A stretch of DNA of 64,000 bases from Chionoecetes opilio (GCA_016584305.1 JACEEZ010011076.1:602501-666500); one strand, 5' to 3'. Positions 21,492 through 33,448 are shown, counted from the first letter of the stretch. Notes: generated by a model not told the origin, from the sequence alone. Numbers and translations are program-made.

Positions 21492-24400
21492 TATGGACCG
21501 ACCGGGGCCCCGACTCTTTTTCTCAACCCCGGCCCCGGCTCCGGCCTCGCCCTGGCCCTAGCCCCCGGCCCAGGCCCCGGCCCCGGCCCCGGCTCGGCAC
21601 CTGCCCCGACCCCGGCCCCGGCCGTCCATCTTGCCTAAACCGGGGTTGCAGCCGGGGTTGATATTTTAAACAATATTTATTTATATTAATTTTTTCCAAT
21701 TATGGAAAAATAAAACAAAACTTTAAAACACTACATTTATTTTCATTGAAGATTCTTACATTCATTCCTCTAAAAAAAATCCTTTGAAAAAAAATTATAC
21801 ACTGAATTGTAGACACATTCCTTTAAAATATCCTTTGCAAAAAAAATTATTAGTTAATCAGACAGCCATCCCGTTAGGGAAAAAACTACTTATTGTCTAT
21901 AACAATATTACCTACTCATCTCCATCTGTCTCATCATTTTCATTTGAATCAATATTCTCATCAATGCTATTGTACTCTTTATCATTTGGAGCAATGAACC
22001 CTTCAGGAACAGTTGCCAAGCTAGTTGTATAGGAAATTGCTCTCAAGTTATATTTCAGGAACAGAAGAGTTTCCAAATTTTTTGGCAAAAGCTTTACTCT
22101 ATCTTTTTGGAGACTTTTTGCTACTTTAAATTCTCTTTCACTAGTTGTTGAGCTCGGGGGTGGACCTAAATAAATCTTTGCAATGGAAGATAAGGTTGGA
22201 AGCTCAGTTTTGTTAGCATGCCAGAACATGAGCGGATCGTCAGTTACTTCTATCCGCTTCATTTTGAAGTATTTGTTTAGTTCAGTGTTGGCTGCCTCTG
22301 TCACATTAGGACACAATCCCGAGCTTCCTCTTGAGCCTTCTGAATCTTCGCTCAAAATTGAAGCCCATGTGGAAGGTTCTCCACATTTTGGCTCCTGAAA
22401 GTTCAGGATGAAAATTATTAGGCTAGCTTCTTGTAAGGTTATTATCATTAAGTGAATACATTTTTATTATCTGGAACCAAAACAGAATAAATTGCCAGTA
22501 ATATATATATTTCATATGACCTATCGCTATCAGTTATCATAGCTAACGATATCATGGTTACCTCTGTGTCATATGATTACATTGGTACATTGCCGCTGCC
22601 TCGCGGGTTATACTTATTCAATAGGCATAATTATTTTCTCACCTCACTAACCTGGGTATGGTCTGCTGGCCCAGCTGTCTCGGTCACCATCTCCGTTCCT
22701 GACACTTCTTGAGTTAGTTCCGATATGATTAGTGTCAGCAGCTTTTGCTTCCCTCTCTGGCCTTCTTCTTTATTCTGGAAACCAGCCGTTTTGTATCTCG
22801 GGTCCAGAAGAGTAGCCTATCACCATCAAGGGATTTTGCTCCACATTGACAAAATGTGCTCTCGTATCTCCACCTTCCAAATACCTGAATGAAATATTAA
22901 TCAAAGAGTGAGTGAAAGAGACAAAGACAGCTATTACACACTTAAACAAAATAATAAATATGTGCAGAATTATGATTGTCAAAAGGAAAAGATTTAGAAT
23001 ATTATGTAAACAATTTTTTTAATGCCAATTCTTACAGATTTTTTTTCACAAGCAATCAGCTACCTGTCAATTTGGTTCAGCAGGGCATCTTTCATAGTTC
23101 CAATCCCTGATTGTGAAACTCTTATTTCGATCTTCATCTTCTTTGTGAGGGGGATTATGTCTGACACGGATGCTGTGTCACTCAGCTGATAAACTTGATG
23201 CATAGATCGGTCCAAGCAGGGCTATAACTTTAGGGATGAGGTCCCAATCATTTGGAGTCAGCTGAAACAAAGTAATCCTAACTGTAATAAAAAAAATATA
23301 TGCTTCCAAACATGAATAAAGAAAACACCCTTGTGTAAATGGTAATTAAGCAGTATGGCGATATTTGATTTTTTCACAATAAATAAATTAATTAATGCCA
23401 AACAATAATAAATATCTAGTAATATTGTTTGTTACCTTTGATTCAGCCACAATAGCGAGATCTGGATCATCTTCTGCAAGTTTTATCGCCTGTTTTTGCT
23501 GTGATGCACGCTCTAGCATTGTGTAAACACTTCCCCATCGAGTCTCGCAATCCAACATCATACTATTAATATGCACACCAGCTTGAGTTTGATATTTAGT
23601 GAAGATTGCTTTCAGCTTTGGTCGTCTCAACTTCTTCACAAGAGTTCTTACCCTGGTTTAAGAAAAAAGAGCAAAATAAATTTAATTACATTTTACAAAA
23701 TTATTAAAATTTAAGATGTAGAAAAAATATTAAAAATAAAAATTTAACAGTTGTAATCCCAATTTCCAGCAGCCTTGTATACAATTCATTATTCATCACT
23801 TATGGGACCTTCGTGCACTAATTTCAATGCAATCCTTCATTAATAAAATATTTTTTCATGCTATAGCTATAATGAATGAATAAAATGAAAATATTAAAAA
23901 GTTGATCTAATCTTATAGAGTGTGTTTTGGTGACCCCAGATTCGCAAATTTCATTCACTTCCAAATTCCAATTATGTAATATATTTTGTGTGATAGCTAG
24001 CCTTTTTCGTGAAGGAATAGGATATGAGAAAATGAGTGCATTGAGTCTCCTTAAGTCTTAACATTAAGTATATATTACCTGTTAATCATCAGCTTAACTC
24101 CACTTTGTTCAAGCACTGAATGATGGACGACTAAGTGTAGGATGTGGCAGAAGCATCCTATGCTTTGGTATCCTGCAGTTCTTGCTCCGAGAACAATATT
24201 GCTGGCATTGTCTCTCACAATGACATGTACATTAGTTATTCCCCAGTCACTGCATATATTCTTCAGAGCTGAAGAGAGATTTGATGCCGAATGAGCTGTA
24301 TTATATGGAATGCATCTCAATATTGCAAGTTTCCTTTTGAAATCACTTGTAATCCAGTGAGCCGTTATCGACATGAATGAATCCCTGCTTGGAGATGTCC

Positions 24401-25767
24401 AAATGTCAGTTGTAATGCTGTATGTTCCCTTTTCATTGGAATTTGATTCTAATGACTGCTTGACAGCATACTGAACTTTTTGATTTAGTTCTGGGACAAG
24501 TTTAGTCCTTATTATTTTTTCGGATGGAACTTTGAACCTTTTTGAAAGATGGCAAATGAATCTATGGAACTGTTCATTCTCTACAGTTTCAAAGGACTTT
24601 AAGCCATCACAGAGCCAATATGTGAGAAGTGTTTCCCCTTCAACCTGTTCAGGGTGTTTTGCGTTCCATTTCTTCCCGATATCAAATGTCTCTTCAAGAG
24701 TCATCTGTTTTGATGTAGAGGCTTTTTCTTGTAGAACATAAACTTGAGCCCTATCTTGCATTTTTCTTTTCTTATTTTTCTTATCCGTTTCTTCTGCCTG
24801 TTTCTCTTCTGCCAGAGAATACTCATCTTTGTGCTTTGCCTTCAAGTGTCCCCACAAAGATTTGGTAGAAAAAGATTTACTTTTAGCTCCAGCTGATCCT
24901 CTCCTTATTTCTACTGTGCATATATTGCATGCTGCCACTTCCTCTCGTTCAGGGACTACTGTGAAGTGGTCCCACACTGCTGACGCCGGACGTTTAGTAG
25001 CCATAGTTTTACTATAGGTAGTCTATATTATTGCATAATCATATTATCTGAAAAATGCAATCTAATCTGTAAAAAAGGCAATCATATATTCATATTCTTT
25101 TAAGACTAGATACCTATACACTTAATAATTAGTTTCACATTCAACATTGAAATATAATTCACAAACTCATAAGATTAGTCCAAAAAAATATTGGTACGAG
25201 TCCAATTTTATACTACGGATATGTTGGAACTTGGAGGGGAGGGGGAGTGGAGGGAGCGTTTTGGTGTATGGAATTATAATTCAAAGGCAAAATATTATAC
25301 AGATCTAAGAAGCAGATAGACATAACCGTATACTTATAGTGATGCAGTTGCCTATAAATCGGCACGCAAAACAAAAATATTTCTGGCACTTGTATGTACT
25401 GTAAAATATAATTATAGTAATTTTTATTAAATAATACGTAAGTTAGTCGAGAAGAAAATAGTCAATAAACAGAAAAAATGTTTTGTAAGTTCACAAATCA
25501 CACACGTCTTGATGTCTAACGCATAACGAGTGCTGCGCAATACACACACAACCATCCCTGCTGGCGTGTAAACGCATACAGGCCAGACCAGGATCAAGAC
25601 CAATTGTCTGATGGTAAAAAAAATTATAACCCCGGCCGTGAGTCCGTGACCCCGGCCCCGGTCAAATATAATTACCCCGGCCCCGGCCTCGACCTCGGTC
25701 CCGGCCCCAGCCCCGACCCCGACCCCGGCCCCGGCTTAGGCAAAATTTCGACCCCGGTCGGTCTATA
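21492..25767. mobile_element. hAT transposon, 4.3 kb, with 8-bp TSD
   Basis: The ends are TATGGACCGACCGGGG and CCCCGGTCGGTCTATA, with one mismatch. The flanking 8-bp repeat is GTCGTAAA (21484-21491) and GTCATAAA (25768-25775). The uninterrupted LINE copy A has this target once, near 19630, which proves the insertion. Subterminal (CCCCGG)n-type tandem repeats lie inside both ends (about 21530-21640 and 25630-25735). It encodes a five-exon transposase on the minus strand. Confidence 0.92.
21912..25004 (-). pseudogene. hAT transposase (BED finger, RNase H-like core, dimerisation domain), frameshifted
   Basis: Minus-strand exons with GT-AG borders: 25004-24079, 23652-23436, 23261-23064, 22884-22652, 22394-21912. 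Exon 1 starts MATKRPASAVWDHF and has a BED zinc finger (CNICTVEIRRG ... HLKAKH) at residues ~9-60. It also carries the first catalytic region (ITTDIWTSPSRDSF) and the second (VIVRDNASNIV). Exon 2 has DCETRWGSVYTMLERA. Exon 4 encodes ATLLDPRYKTAGF. Exon 5 is the hAT C-terminal dimerisation domain (LPTLSSIAKIYLGPPPSSTTSEREF). The family is close to ZBED-type hAT transposases. Two single extra bases, near 23221 in exon 3 and near 22825 in exon 4, shift the frame, so this copy should be inactive as sequenced. Both lie in short homopolymers, so assembly error is possible. Confidence 0.85.
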
Positions 25768-25886
25768 GTCATAAACGGCCTCAGGGTGCTACGGGCACGG
25801 TATACCCTCGGTGCAACTGCCCTTGCCCCTCATGGGAGTCTTGGGGGGTCGACCGTTTATTTCCCCCTCTTTAACTCAGGCTCACC

Positions 25887-27024
25887 ATGGCCAATGATGA
25901 TAACCTTATTACTACAGGGGCTTTAGGGCCAGCCTCTCTATCAAATGACCCTACGGATCCCCCTGGTTTACCGACCCCTGCTCCTCTTTTGACTCCGGCC
26001 CGGAATACTGATATGCCCGTACCCCGAACTCGACCCTCAGAAACCCTTAGTGCTCCTGGGTCCCCTAGCCAGATCAAGAATCAATCCTCATCACCAGGTG
26101 ACACTCCAACTCACCTCTCTACTACCTCTTCCATACCTTCTCCATCCTTATCTCCTCCCTCTTCCCCACCAGATCCTTTCTCTACCCTTCCTCTTCCCCA
26201 ATCTTCTTTGTCCTCTTCTCCATCATGTATAGCTGCTCTTGCACCCTACAACCCTTCTTCCTCTGGGGGAGCTAGAGTCCGCACGGTCACCTCTTCCTCA
26301 CGCCCACGCCCATCTACTTCTTCTCTCCCTCCCCCTCATTCAACACTGTTTTTAGTCCTCCAAAATGGGTACGTTTGTTCTTCATCCCTTCCACCGCCCC
26401 CTACTCTGCTAACACCCTGAGTTTCCAAAAATGCCTCCAGCAGCAGGTTGGCATGGTTTTATTCCATACCCGCCCTGACCGGTCCCGTCTGGTAATAGTT
26501 GACACTGAGGCCCAAGCTAATGCACTCATCAACCTTACAGACCTGGACGGCAACCCATTCAACCCTACCCTATTCTTAACACTTGCACTGGGACCGCTTC
26601 CATCTCCCCGCTCGATTGCCCAGTCGATGACGTCGAATGGTCCAAGCGCGCGGATGCCCTGCTCAACCTTTTGGCAGAGGATTTTGATGCCGTTGCTGTT
26701 GACTGCTACACCATCCCACCCCGAGGCCGTCAAAAGTACCCTACCATCGTTTCCAAAATCTCATTCAAGAGGCAAGATCTTCCTCACAGCATTTATATCG
26801 GCGGGAAGCACTACTCGGTTAAACCGTACCGCGCTACTCCCCACCGGTGTCGGAAGTGCTGGCGTTTTGGCCACCCTGCCAATCACTGCCAATTCCCTAC
26901 CCTTTGCAAACTTTGTGCTCAGCCTTACCATGTCCGTTCCAAGTGTCCTGCAACGTTGCACACTTGTGCAAACTGTGGTAGTTCCCACAAGGCCTCCAAC
27001 AAGAATTGCCGTCTACCGTTTTGA
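25887..27024 (+). pseudogene. non-LTR retrotransposon ORF1 (gag-like), copy B, frameshifted
   Basis: Starts MANDDNLITTGALG at an ATG in good context (CACCATGG). It is close to copy A but lacks one C in a C-run near 26332, so the frame is lost after ~150 residues. The globular domain continues in another frame from about 26375, and the knuckles in yet another (26671-27024: CRKCWRFGHPANHC, CKLCAQPYHVRSKC, CANCGSSHKASNKNC). Copies A and B differ at many third positions near the 3' end. Confidence 0.75.
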
Positions 27025-27497
27025 AGCGGAAGCGCAACTCTCGGTTTTTAAAATGGCTAAACTCTTGAGGGAAGTACGCCAAGAAGCTCGCTGCCAAGGT
27101 GTTTCCCCTACCCCCGTCTCTCATCTTATTTCCAAGCCCACTTTTCTAAATCCCCATACCACCTCTCTTTTTACACCCTTTCTTTCCCTGTTCCTCCTCC
27201 TTCCACTCCTTGTCCCTCTTCTCTTGATCTTTCTGTCATCCCTTCTCTCTCTATCCCTCTGGTAACCCTTTTTCTACCCTTAGCCCAGATACTCCAACCT
27301 CTGCTCCTACTCTTCCTCACCGCACCATTAAGACTCATGTTAGGCAACCTAAACTTCCTTCCCCTTCCTCCGCCCCCAAAACCATCCACTATCCCTCCCT
27401 CCTCCTCAGCTCCTCACACCCCACTTTCTACACCTCCTGCTACTGAGATACCCTGTGCCTCCCAGGTCTCCTCTCCTGACTCTCCAGTTAAGACTAA

Positions 27498-27749
27498 GGC
27501 CTGTACCGAGTCATGATGAAGGGCGAGCGACAACCTTCGTCGACTGAGGAAGGGTACCATAAAAGGGATATTTTTCGGAAGGAAGAGCAGCGACGACGGT
27601 CGAAGGTCGGCACGAAGACACGGGTACCCCCGTGTCTTCGTGTCGACCTTCGTCGCTGCTCTTCCTTCCAAAACAAAGCCCTCTTATGGTAAGCGAAGGT
27701 CTGCCGTTCGTCGTTCGTCGCTCTACTGCCTTAACTCTCGGTACGGGCC
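27498..27749. mobile_element. hairpin MITE inside the LINE
   Basis: A ~252-bp palindrome with arms of ~120 bp around GGGTACCCCC near 27628. The ends are GGCCTGTACCGAG and CTCGGTACGGGCC. Both arms contain GGAAGAGCAGCGACGA-type sequence. It interrupts the region between LINE ORF1 and ORF2. No clear target duplication. Confidence 0.75.
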
Positions 27750-28179
27750 TATGTCTGATCAAGGAGTACCACGCTCAGCCTCAAAACATTACCACTCTAT
27801 CCCCTTCACAGACCACCTCATCATCCCCACCTTCTTTCTCAACACTCTAAATCTCTGCTGAGATACATCATCTTCCCTCCCACCCTCCTTCCTTCTTCTT
27901 CCAGCTTCCCCCATGCTCATCTTCCCCTCCTCCTTCCTTATCATTTCTCCACTTCCCTCTGATCACGCAATGTCCTCTGCACCCTCTTCTTCCTCTGCTC
28001 ATCATTCTGCTAAGTCTCTTCTGGACTTCCCGCTACCTCCTGGCTGTACACGTGACTCCCTTTTGTCTGAACAACCCCCATCCCTGACCCTGCTACCTGT
28101 CCTTGATCCCTTACCTCACACCCCTGATACTCCTAACCCCTCTACTCCAGACGCTGCCATCCCAACTATCATCACCCGC

Positions 28180-28330
28180 TGATCTCTTCACACTGTCTGT
28201 CCTCCACTGGAATATTCACGGGTTCCGCGCCCCCATACAAACCCTTCGTCATTTTATTTCTTGCCGTGAGCATCAAGTTATCTGCCCTAAGAAACTTTTC
28301 TTACTTACTCCTATGTCCTGATTCCTAATA
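28180..28330 (+). pseudogene. LINE ORF2 endonuclease N-terminal fragment
   Basis: A frame reading LSVLHWNIHGFRAPIQ followed by LRHFISCREHQVIC is the start of an apurinic-type endonuclease domain of Jockey/I-type LINEs (the WN.HG.R block). It decays after ~45 residues, and the reverse transcriptase is absent. Confidence 0.65.
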
Positions 28331-28664
28331 TCATTTTATCTCCTTCCTCTATCCTTGTCCACCAGAAAACAACCCATGTTTCTCCAATCATCAACACTAC
28401 TCCCTATATCGAACTCCTTGTCTTGCAGAGGTCCTCAAAGAATCCCCATTTCTCCTTGACAGATTTTTTTATTTTCTTCCTCCAACAGATTCACTTCCTT
28501 CATTTGATTTAACCATCCTGCTGTAACATCCCGTTCCTTTCCCCATCCCTCACCATTTCACTCTCTCTAACCCCTTTCTTTTTATGCTTTCTTATAGTGC
28601 CATATGACCTCTGATGTTTGGTACATTTCCCCTATTGGTATTTCAATTAATCACTAGCCTTGTA

Positions 28665-29086
28665 GATTAAATATATTCATCAGCAGTGGGCAGTGCTGAC
28701 GCACTTTACTGTCTACAGTAGTATTGAAAGTGAGTGACATCATCATCCTTGTGATAGAACAAGTAGTTCAGTGGACCCATCTTAGTAGCTCATTAATTTC
28801 TTAATCCTCGTCGGAGAAACAGGTTGGGAAGTTAATGAAAGGAATTACTGCAAAATGCATATTTAATTTTTGTATAGATATCTTATGTACATTTTTTACA
28901 GATTTGGTGTTTTACATAAATAAGGTGTTTGTAACAATAGCAGTTATGATTTTGGAGTTAACTTTTGTTAAATACATTGAGCATTATTGATCCATCAATT
29001 CAATAATGAGATATGAGTGCAGAACTACCTCATTACCTTGCCTGTCCAGAGGAAAGGCACTCGTCATCTACCATACTTATATACAT
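28665..29086. other. unassigned interval
   Basis: AT-rich target flank beyond the LINE; no gene or repeat recognised. Confidence 0.4.
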
Positions 29087-29572
29087 ACCGTATATGGCTG
29101 CGTATAAGACTACCTTTTAACCTTAAAAAATAGCCACGAAAATTGGGGGTCGTCTTATACGCCCAGTATAAAATGTGAACCTTAAATCCTGTGGTGTACA
29201 TTACCCGTTAGCGCGGGTAATGATTGATGGTAGGCTTACCCCTGCCTTGGTAAAAACACAGATACTTTCTACTGAAATCACTTTCACATTATTTTAATAA
29301 AATAATAAGTGTAGCTAGATGAGTAAGCTGATCAGGACGTGTAATGTAACTGTGTATGGTTGCAACCAGAATTATGTGTTGAGTGCCATGTGCAACCGTC
29401 GTCCTATATATATACTGTACACAGAGAATATACGCGAGTGGTATATGAATTAACAGCAGGCAAGAGAGGAATTTAAATACCTTGGAGGGTAGTCTTATAC
29501 GGCGAGTATAGCCCAAAACCTACGTTTTTACTAGAAATGTTGGGGGTCTTCTTATACGCAGCCATATACGGT
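29087..29572. mobile_element. TIR element with GTATAAGACTACC-like subterminal repeats
   Basis: The ends ACCGTATATGGCTGCGTATA and its inverse are near-perfect TIRs. Internal motifs GTCTTATACG recur near both ends. ACAT on both sides (29083-29086 and 29573-29576) may be the duplication. No transposase is encoded. Confidence 0.75.
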
Positions 29573-29720
29573 ACATTTGAATTTTCAAGAAAAATTCAAA
29601 GCACCTCAATTTGGAACCAGTACTGAACATTGTAAATCAGTGCTTGGCTTACAAACTCACCCAGAATTGTGCCGGTGTTATGCGAAATAGCTGAGCTGCG
29701 AGATCCCAGGCGCGTTGACG

Positions 29721-29810
29721 CAGCAGCAGTGACCGTTAGGTTAGGTTAGGTTAGGCTAATAAGCTTTTACCAGTGTTTCTGTATACCTAACCTAATGGTC
29801 ACTGCTGCTG
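29721..29810. mobile_element. 90-bp hAT-like mini-element carrying TTAGG repeats
   Basis: Ends CAGCAGCAGTGACC and GGTCACTGCTGCTG, flanked by CGTTGACG (29713-29720) and TGTTGACG (29811-29818), an 8-bp duplication with one mismatch. The interior has three GGTTA units. It sits inside the left TIR of the 4.1-kb transposon. Confidence 0.75.
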
Positions 29811-30049
29811 TGTTGACGCGGAGCTGCGCATTAGGGTGTCCCAAAATGCAAAAGTTTTGAAATATTGCACGCTCGTGTGTTATTCCGGTTTTTTCATAGT
29901 AAAACAGTATTGTGTTGAAATTTTTGGCGAATTGAGTAATATTTAGTAGTCCCGACAAAGTGAACATTTAGGTGACGACTCGAATTTCAGGATTTTTCTA
30001 AATTTCCACTTTTTTTCTCCCTCAGGTTATCAACATGGCAACAAGAGCC

Positions 30050-33000
30050 GCTAGTAATCTTTGGTCTGATCGACAAGGCTCCAATCGATGAAATCACCGG
30101 AGCCCGGCTACCATCGAAGGAGCAGGTCCTCCTCCGCTACTACCACCACCACCGGGAGATGGGGAAGACGGCGAGCGGGAGCAGGAAGGCGGTGGTGGAG
30201 GAGGTTCTCCCCTTCTGGTCGCGCGCCACGATTCCGACAACTACAGTAATACACGCCGGCACGAAGCTGTCAAAGCTGGTAAAGGCGTACAATGACCTCA
30301 AGAAGAACAAGAACAAAGACAGGCCGAAACATCGTATGGATGAGGAGATTTTCAAAGGAGACCTCCAAGAAATCTTCGACCTCGCACACTCCTCTCTCCA
30401 ACGGGCAGACGTGAAGGACGAGGACAAGGAGTTCCTACGGAGTCAGAGAAGACAGAGGGGAATCATCCATGGCTGGAATTGACCTCGTGACAGCGAAGAA
30501 GGTGGAGAAGCAGGTCGAGCGCGGAACTCGACTCAAGCGGCTCTGGGAACGTGAAGACAGCGACATTGCCAGGCTGACTGAAAGGGCAGAAATCCCAAGC
30601 CAAAGCAGTAGCAGCAGCAGCAGTCCTGTGTCGACGACGTCATCAACGGCTCGTGGATCCCGAAGCCAGAGGAAAAAACTCAAACAGTCGCCATCGATCT
30701 CCGTGAAGGATCTTAACCTCATTTCAACTTGGGATCGAGAGAAGTTGTCGGTGCGGCAAGCAACGTCAACGTTCGCAGCTGCCGCTCAAGTTCTTGGAAT
30801 GGACATTGGGAGTATGGCGGTTTCGAAGAGCACGGTCCACCGAGCACGAATTGCGGGGAGAGCAAGCCGCCGAGAAGATCGTGGAACTGCGGAACCAGGA
30901 GATACCCGAGAGGTTGGTCCTGCATTGGGACGGAAAACTCCTCCCGTCCCTCTCTGGCGAAACGGAGGACCGCATCGCCGTCCTCCTCACAGGGGAAGAT
31001 GACGCAGAGTTCCTTCTTGGGGTCCCGGCAAGCTCGGATTCGACTGGCAGAAACGTGGCTGCAGTGGTCTTGAAGGAGGTGGACGAAGCGGGCGTCAGGG
31101 ACAAGATCATCGCCTTCTGTTTCGACACCACGGCATCGAACACTGGCATGGTGCAAGGTGCTTGCATTCGGATTGAGCAAGATCTCGGACGAAGCTTGCT
31201 TTGGTTGGCCTGCCGCCATCATGTCCACGAGGTGATCCTCAAGGATGTCTTCTAAGCCAGCCTCGGCTCTTCCTCTGGTCCTGACATTGGAATCTTCAAA
31301 CGACTCCGTGATCGATGGTCCTTCGTGGATTCCTCGCAGAGAGAGACGATGGAAACATCGGAGGACCTCGTAGAGTTCTTCGCCACCAATGACACTGCCA
31401 GCAAGCTGAATGACGACGCATTGACCTTCCTGAAGGAGGCTCTAATGTCGAAGAACCATCCCAGGGAGGACTATGAAGAACTTCTCCGTCTCTCTACCTG
31501 TTCCTTGGTGGTGAAGGTCCAGCCAAACCATTCCGCCGTCCTGGAGCTCTCCATCAAGCCCGGTGGATGGCCAAGGCCATCTACTGCCTCAAGCTTCAGA
31601 TGCTGAAATCCCAGCTGTCGCTGACTGGTCGAGAGAAGGCCGGAGTGGAACGAGTGGCCCTCTTCGTTGCTCTGGTGTACTGCAAGCAATGAAATGGCAT
31701 GAGGCACCGATCTCTGTGAAAGCTCCGTTGAACGACGTGCTCTTCCTCGAGATCCTCAAGACATACCCTGACCAAACCGTTGCCAAGGCAGCAGAACAAG
31801 CCCTGCGACGCCACCTGTGGTACGTTTCCGAGGAAAACGCGGGACTGACCTTCTTCGACTCAAGGATTGATGTGGAGGAGAAGAAGCAGATGGTCAAGGC
31901 ATTGGACAAGCCCGCCTCGAAGAAGGAACTCAAGCGATTGGAGGGAAAAAAGATGACTATGTCTTCCTCCCTCTCGTCCTTCGAAGACACGGTCCTTCTT
32001 TCAGAAACTCGATGCGCCTCCCTCTCGTCCTTCGTCACTTCGAAGACACGGTCCTTCTTTCAGAAACTCGATGCGGACGAGGGCTTCCTGGCAAAGGACC
32101 CGGCATTGTGGGAGGAGGACGACCGATTCAAGGAAGCTCGGAAACGGGCACTTGGCCTCCGAGTGGTCAACGATGCCGCGGAGCGGGGCATCGCCAAAGC
32201 CTTCTCTATGTAAAAGCCTGAGTCTGGGAGAGCGGGATGGACGTGACGTCACGAGCTGAGTCTGCTCCGCGAGTCAGTAGGAGCCGAGCTTTCAGCATGT
32301 GAGGATGTACGGGCGGTATAAGATATACTGTTATCTTTGGAAATGTTTGTTCTATAATATTATCAAATAAAAAACCGTAAAACACACTAAAGAAATGCCA
32401 TTATGAGACTCTCAAGAAATATGCATGAACTTAAACTCTTCGCCATTTAATATTTTACTCGCAAACATTTTACATGGTGAATACCAATAGAAGCGGAATT
32501 TAATTAGCTTTCCATTGTTATATTTTGTTTTCTGATAAATGAATTAGAACCATACATACATTAGCGTTAACTAAATAAATAACATCATCAAACGGGAAAA
32601 ATTACCCGATTTCATGACCTTTTTTGTTAGTTAACGCTAATTTATGTATGGTTCTAATTCATTTATCAAAAAACGAAATATAGCAATGGAAAGCTAATTA
32701 AATTCCGCTTCTATTGATATTCTCCATGTAAAATGTTTTTGAGCAAAATATTAAATGGCGAAGAGTTAAAGTTCATACATATTTCTTGTGAGTCTCATAA
32801 TGGCCTTTCTTTAGTCTGTTTTACGGTTTTTTATTTGATAATATTATAGAACAAACATTTCCGAAGATAACAATATATCTTTTATACTGATAAACATATA
32901 TTAGGTACGAAATTACCCGATTTCATGATGTTATGTATTTAGTTAACGCTAATTTATGCATGCTGCTAATTCATTTATCAGAAAACAAAATATAGCAATG

Positions 33001-33448
33001 GAAAGCGAATTAAATTCCGCTTCTATTGATGTTCTCCATGTAAAATGTTTTCGAGAAAAATATTAAATGGCGAAGAGTTTAAGTTCATGCATATTTCTTG
33101 AGAGTCTCATAATGGCATTTCTTTAATGTGTTTTACGGGTTTTTATTTGATAATATTATAGAACAAACATTTCCGAAGATAACAATATATCTTTTATACT
33201 GATAAACATATAATTAGGTAGGTAAACTTGTCATCTCGGTGGCCTCGTACAGACGCCGTCCGTGACGTCATCAATCTCAGGCGCAGGCCTTTATAGATTG
33301 AGACGGCCTTGGCATCGCCCTAGTCCAGCGCTACCTGGGGTCCACGAAGTCGGCCGCACAGGAGAAGTATCTCCTCCAGTTAGTCCACCACCATCGGAAA
33401 CTTGTGGGGCGGGAAAAGAAGGAGGACCTTCAAAAGAAGGCTTTCTGA
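30050..33448 (+). pseudogene. DDE-like transposase of an uncharacterised family, broken
   Basis: Pieces in changing frames make one protein. Piece 1 (to 30482): LPSKEQVLLRYYHHHRE, EVLPFWSRATIPTTT and a KLVKAYNDLKKNKNK helix. Piece 2 (30469-~30850): ERGTRLKRLWERED, a Ser-rich linker and STVHRARIAG. Piece 3 (~30845-31255): LVLHWDGKLLP, IIAFCFDTTASNTG, CRHHVHEVIL. Piece 4 follows an in-frame TAA at ~31253. Piece 5 (to 32195): LGLRVVNDAAERGIA; it resumes beyond the foldback insertion as ALVQRYLG and ends KKAF at the TGA 33446-33448. I read Asp in HWDGK, Asp in CFDTTASN and Glu in NDAAERG as a D-D-E RNase H-fold triad; this is inference. From memory, similar unnamed proteins recur in other arthropods. 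At least three frameshifts, one stop and a ~45-bp direct duplication (near 31975-32070) show it is dead. Confidence 0.6.
32196..33310. mobile_element. foldback element, copy 3, with 9-bp TSD
   Basis: The 9-bp direct repeat GGCATCGCC at 32187-32195 and 33311-33319 flanks the element exactly where the transposase gene is interrupted. The ends AAAGCCTTCTCTATGTA and the inverse of AAGGCCGTCTCAATCTATAA are imperfect TIRs. Left arm 32320-32600 and right arm 32615-32905 form the hairpin, and a second right arm (32905-33225) has been added in tandem. A 9-bp duplication suggests the Mutator-like superfamily. Confidence 0.82.

Larger units (their letters stand above)
21172..28664 (+). mobile_element. 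non-LTR retrotransposon copy B with 14-bp TSD, internally deleted
   Basis: TCACTAGCCTTGTA occurs at 21172-21185 and 28651-28664 and marks the insertion. Between them lie the 5' UTR, ORF1 (25887 on), the start of ORF2 (about 28180-28320) and a short 3' region. Most of ORF2, including reverse transcriptase, is missing. The element is interrupted by a hAT transposon (21492-25767) and by a hairpin element (27498-27749). Confidence 0.8.

Noticed and set aside
30719..31228. 169-codon minus-strand frame opposite the unknown transposase
   Set aside because: It is a shadow of a GC-rich coding strand; the conserved blocks read on the plus strand.
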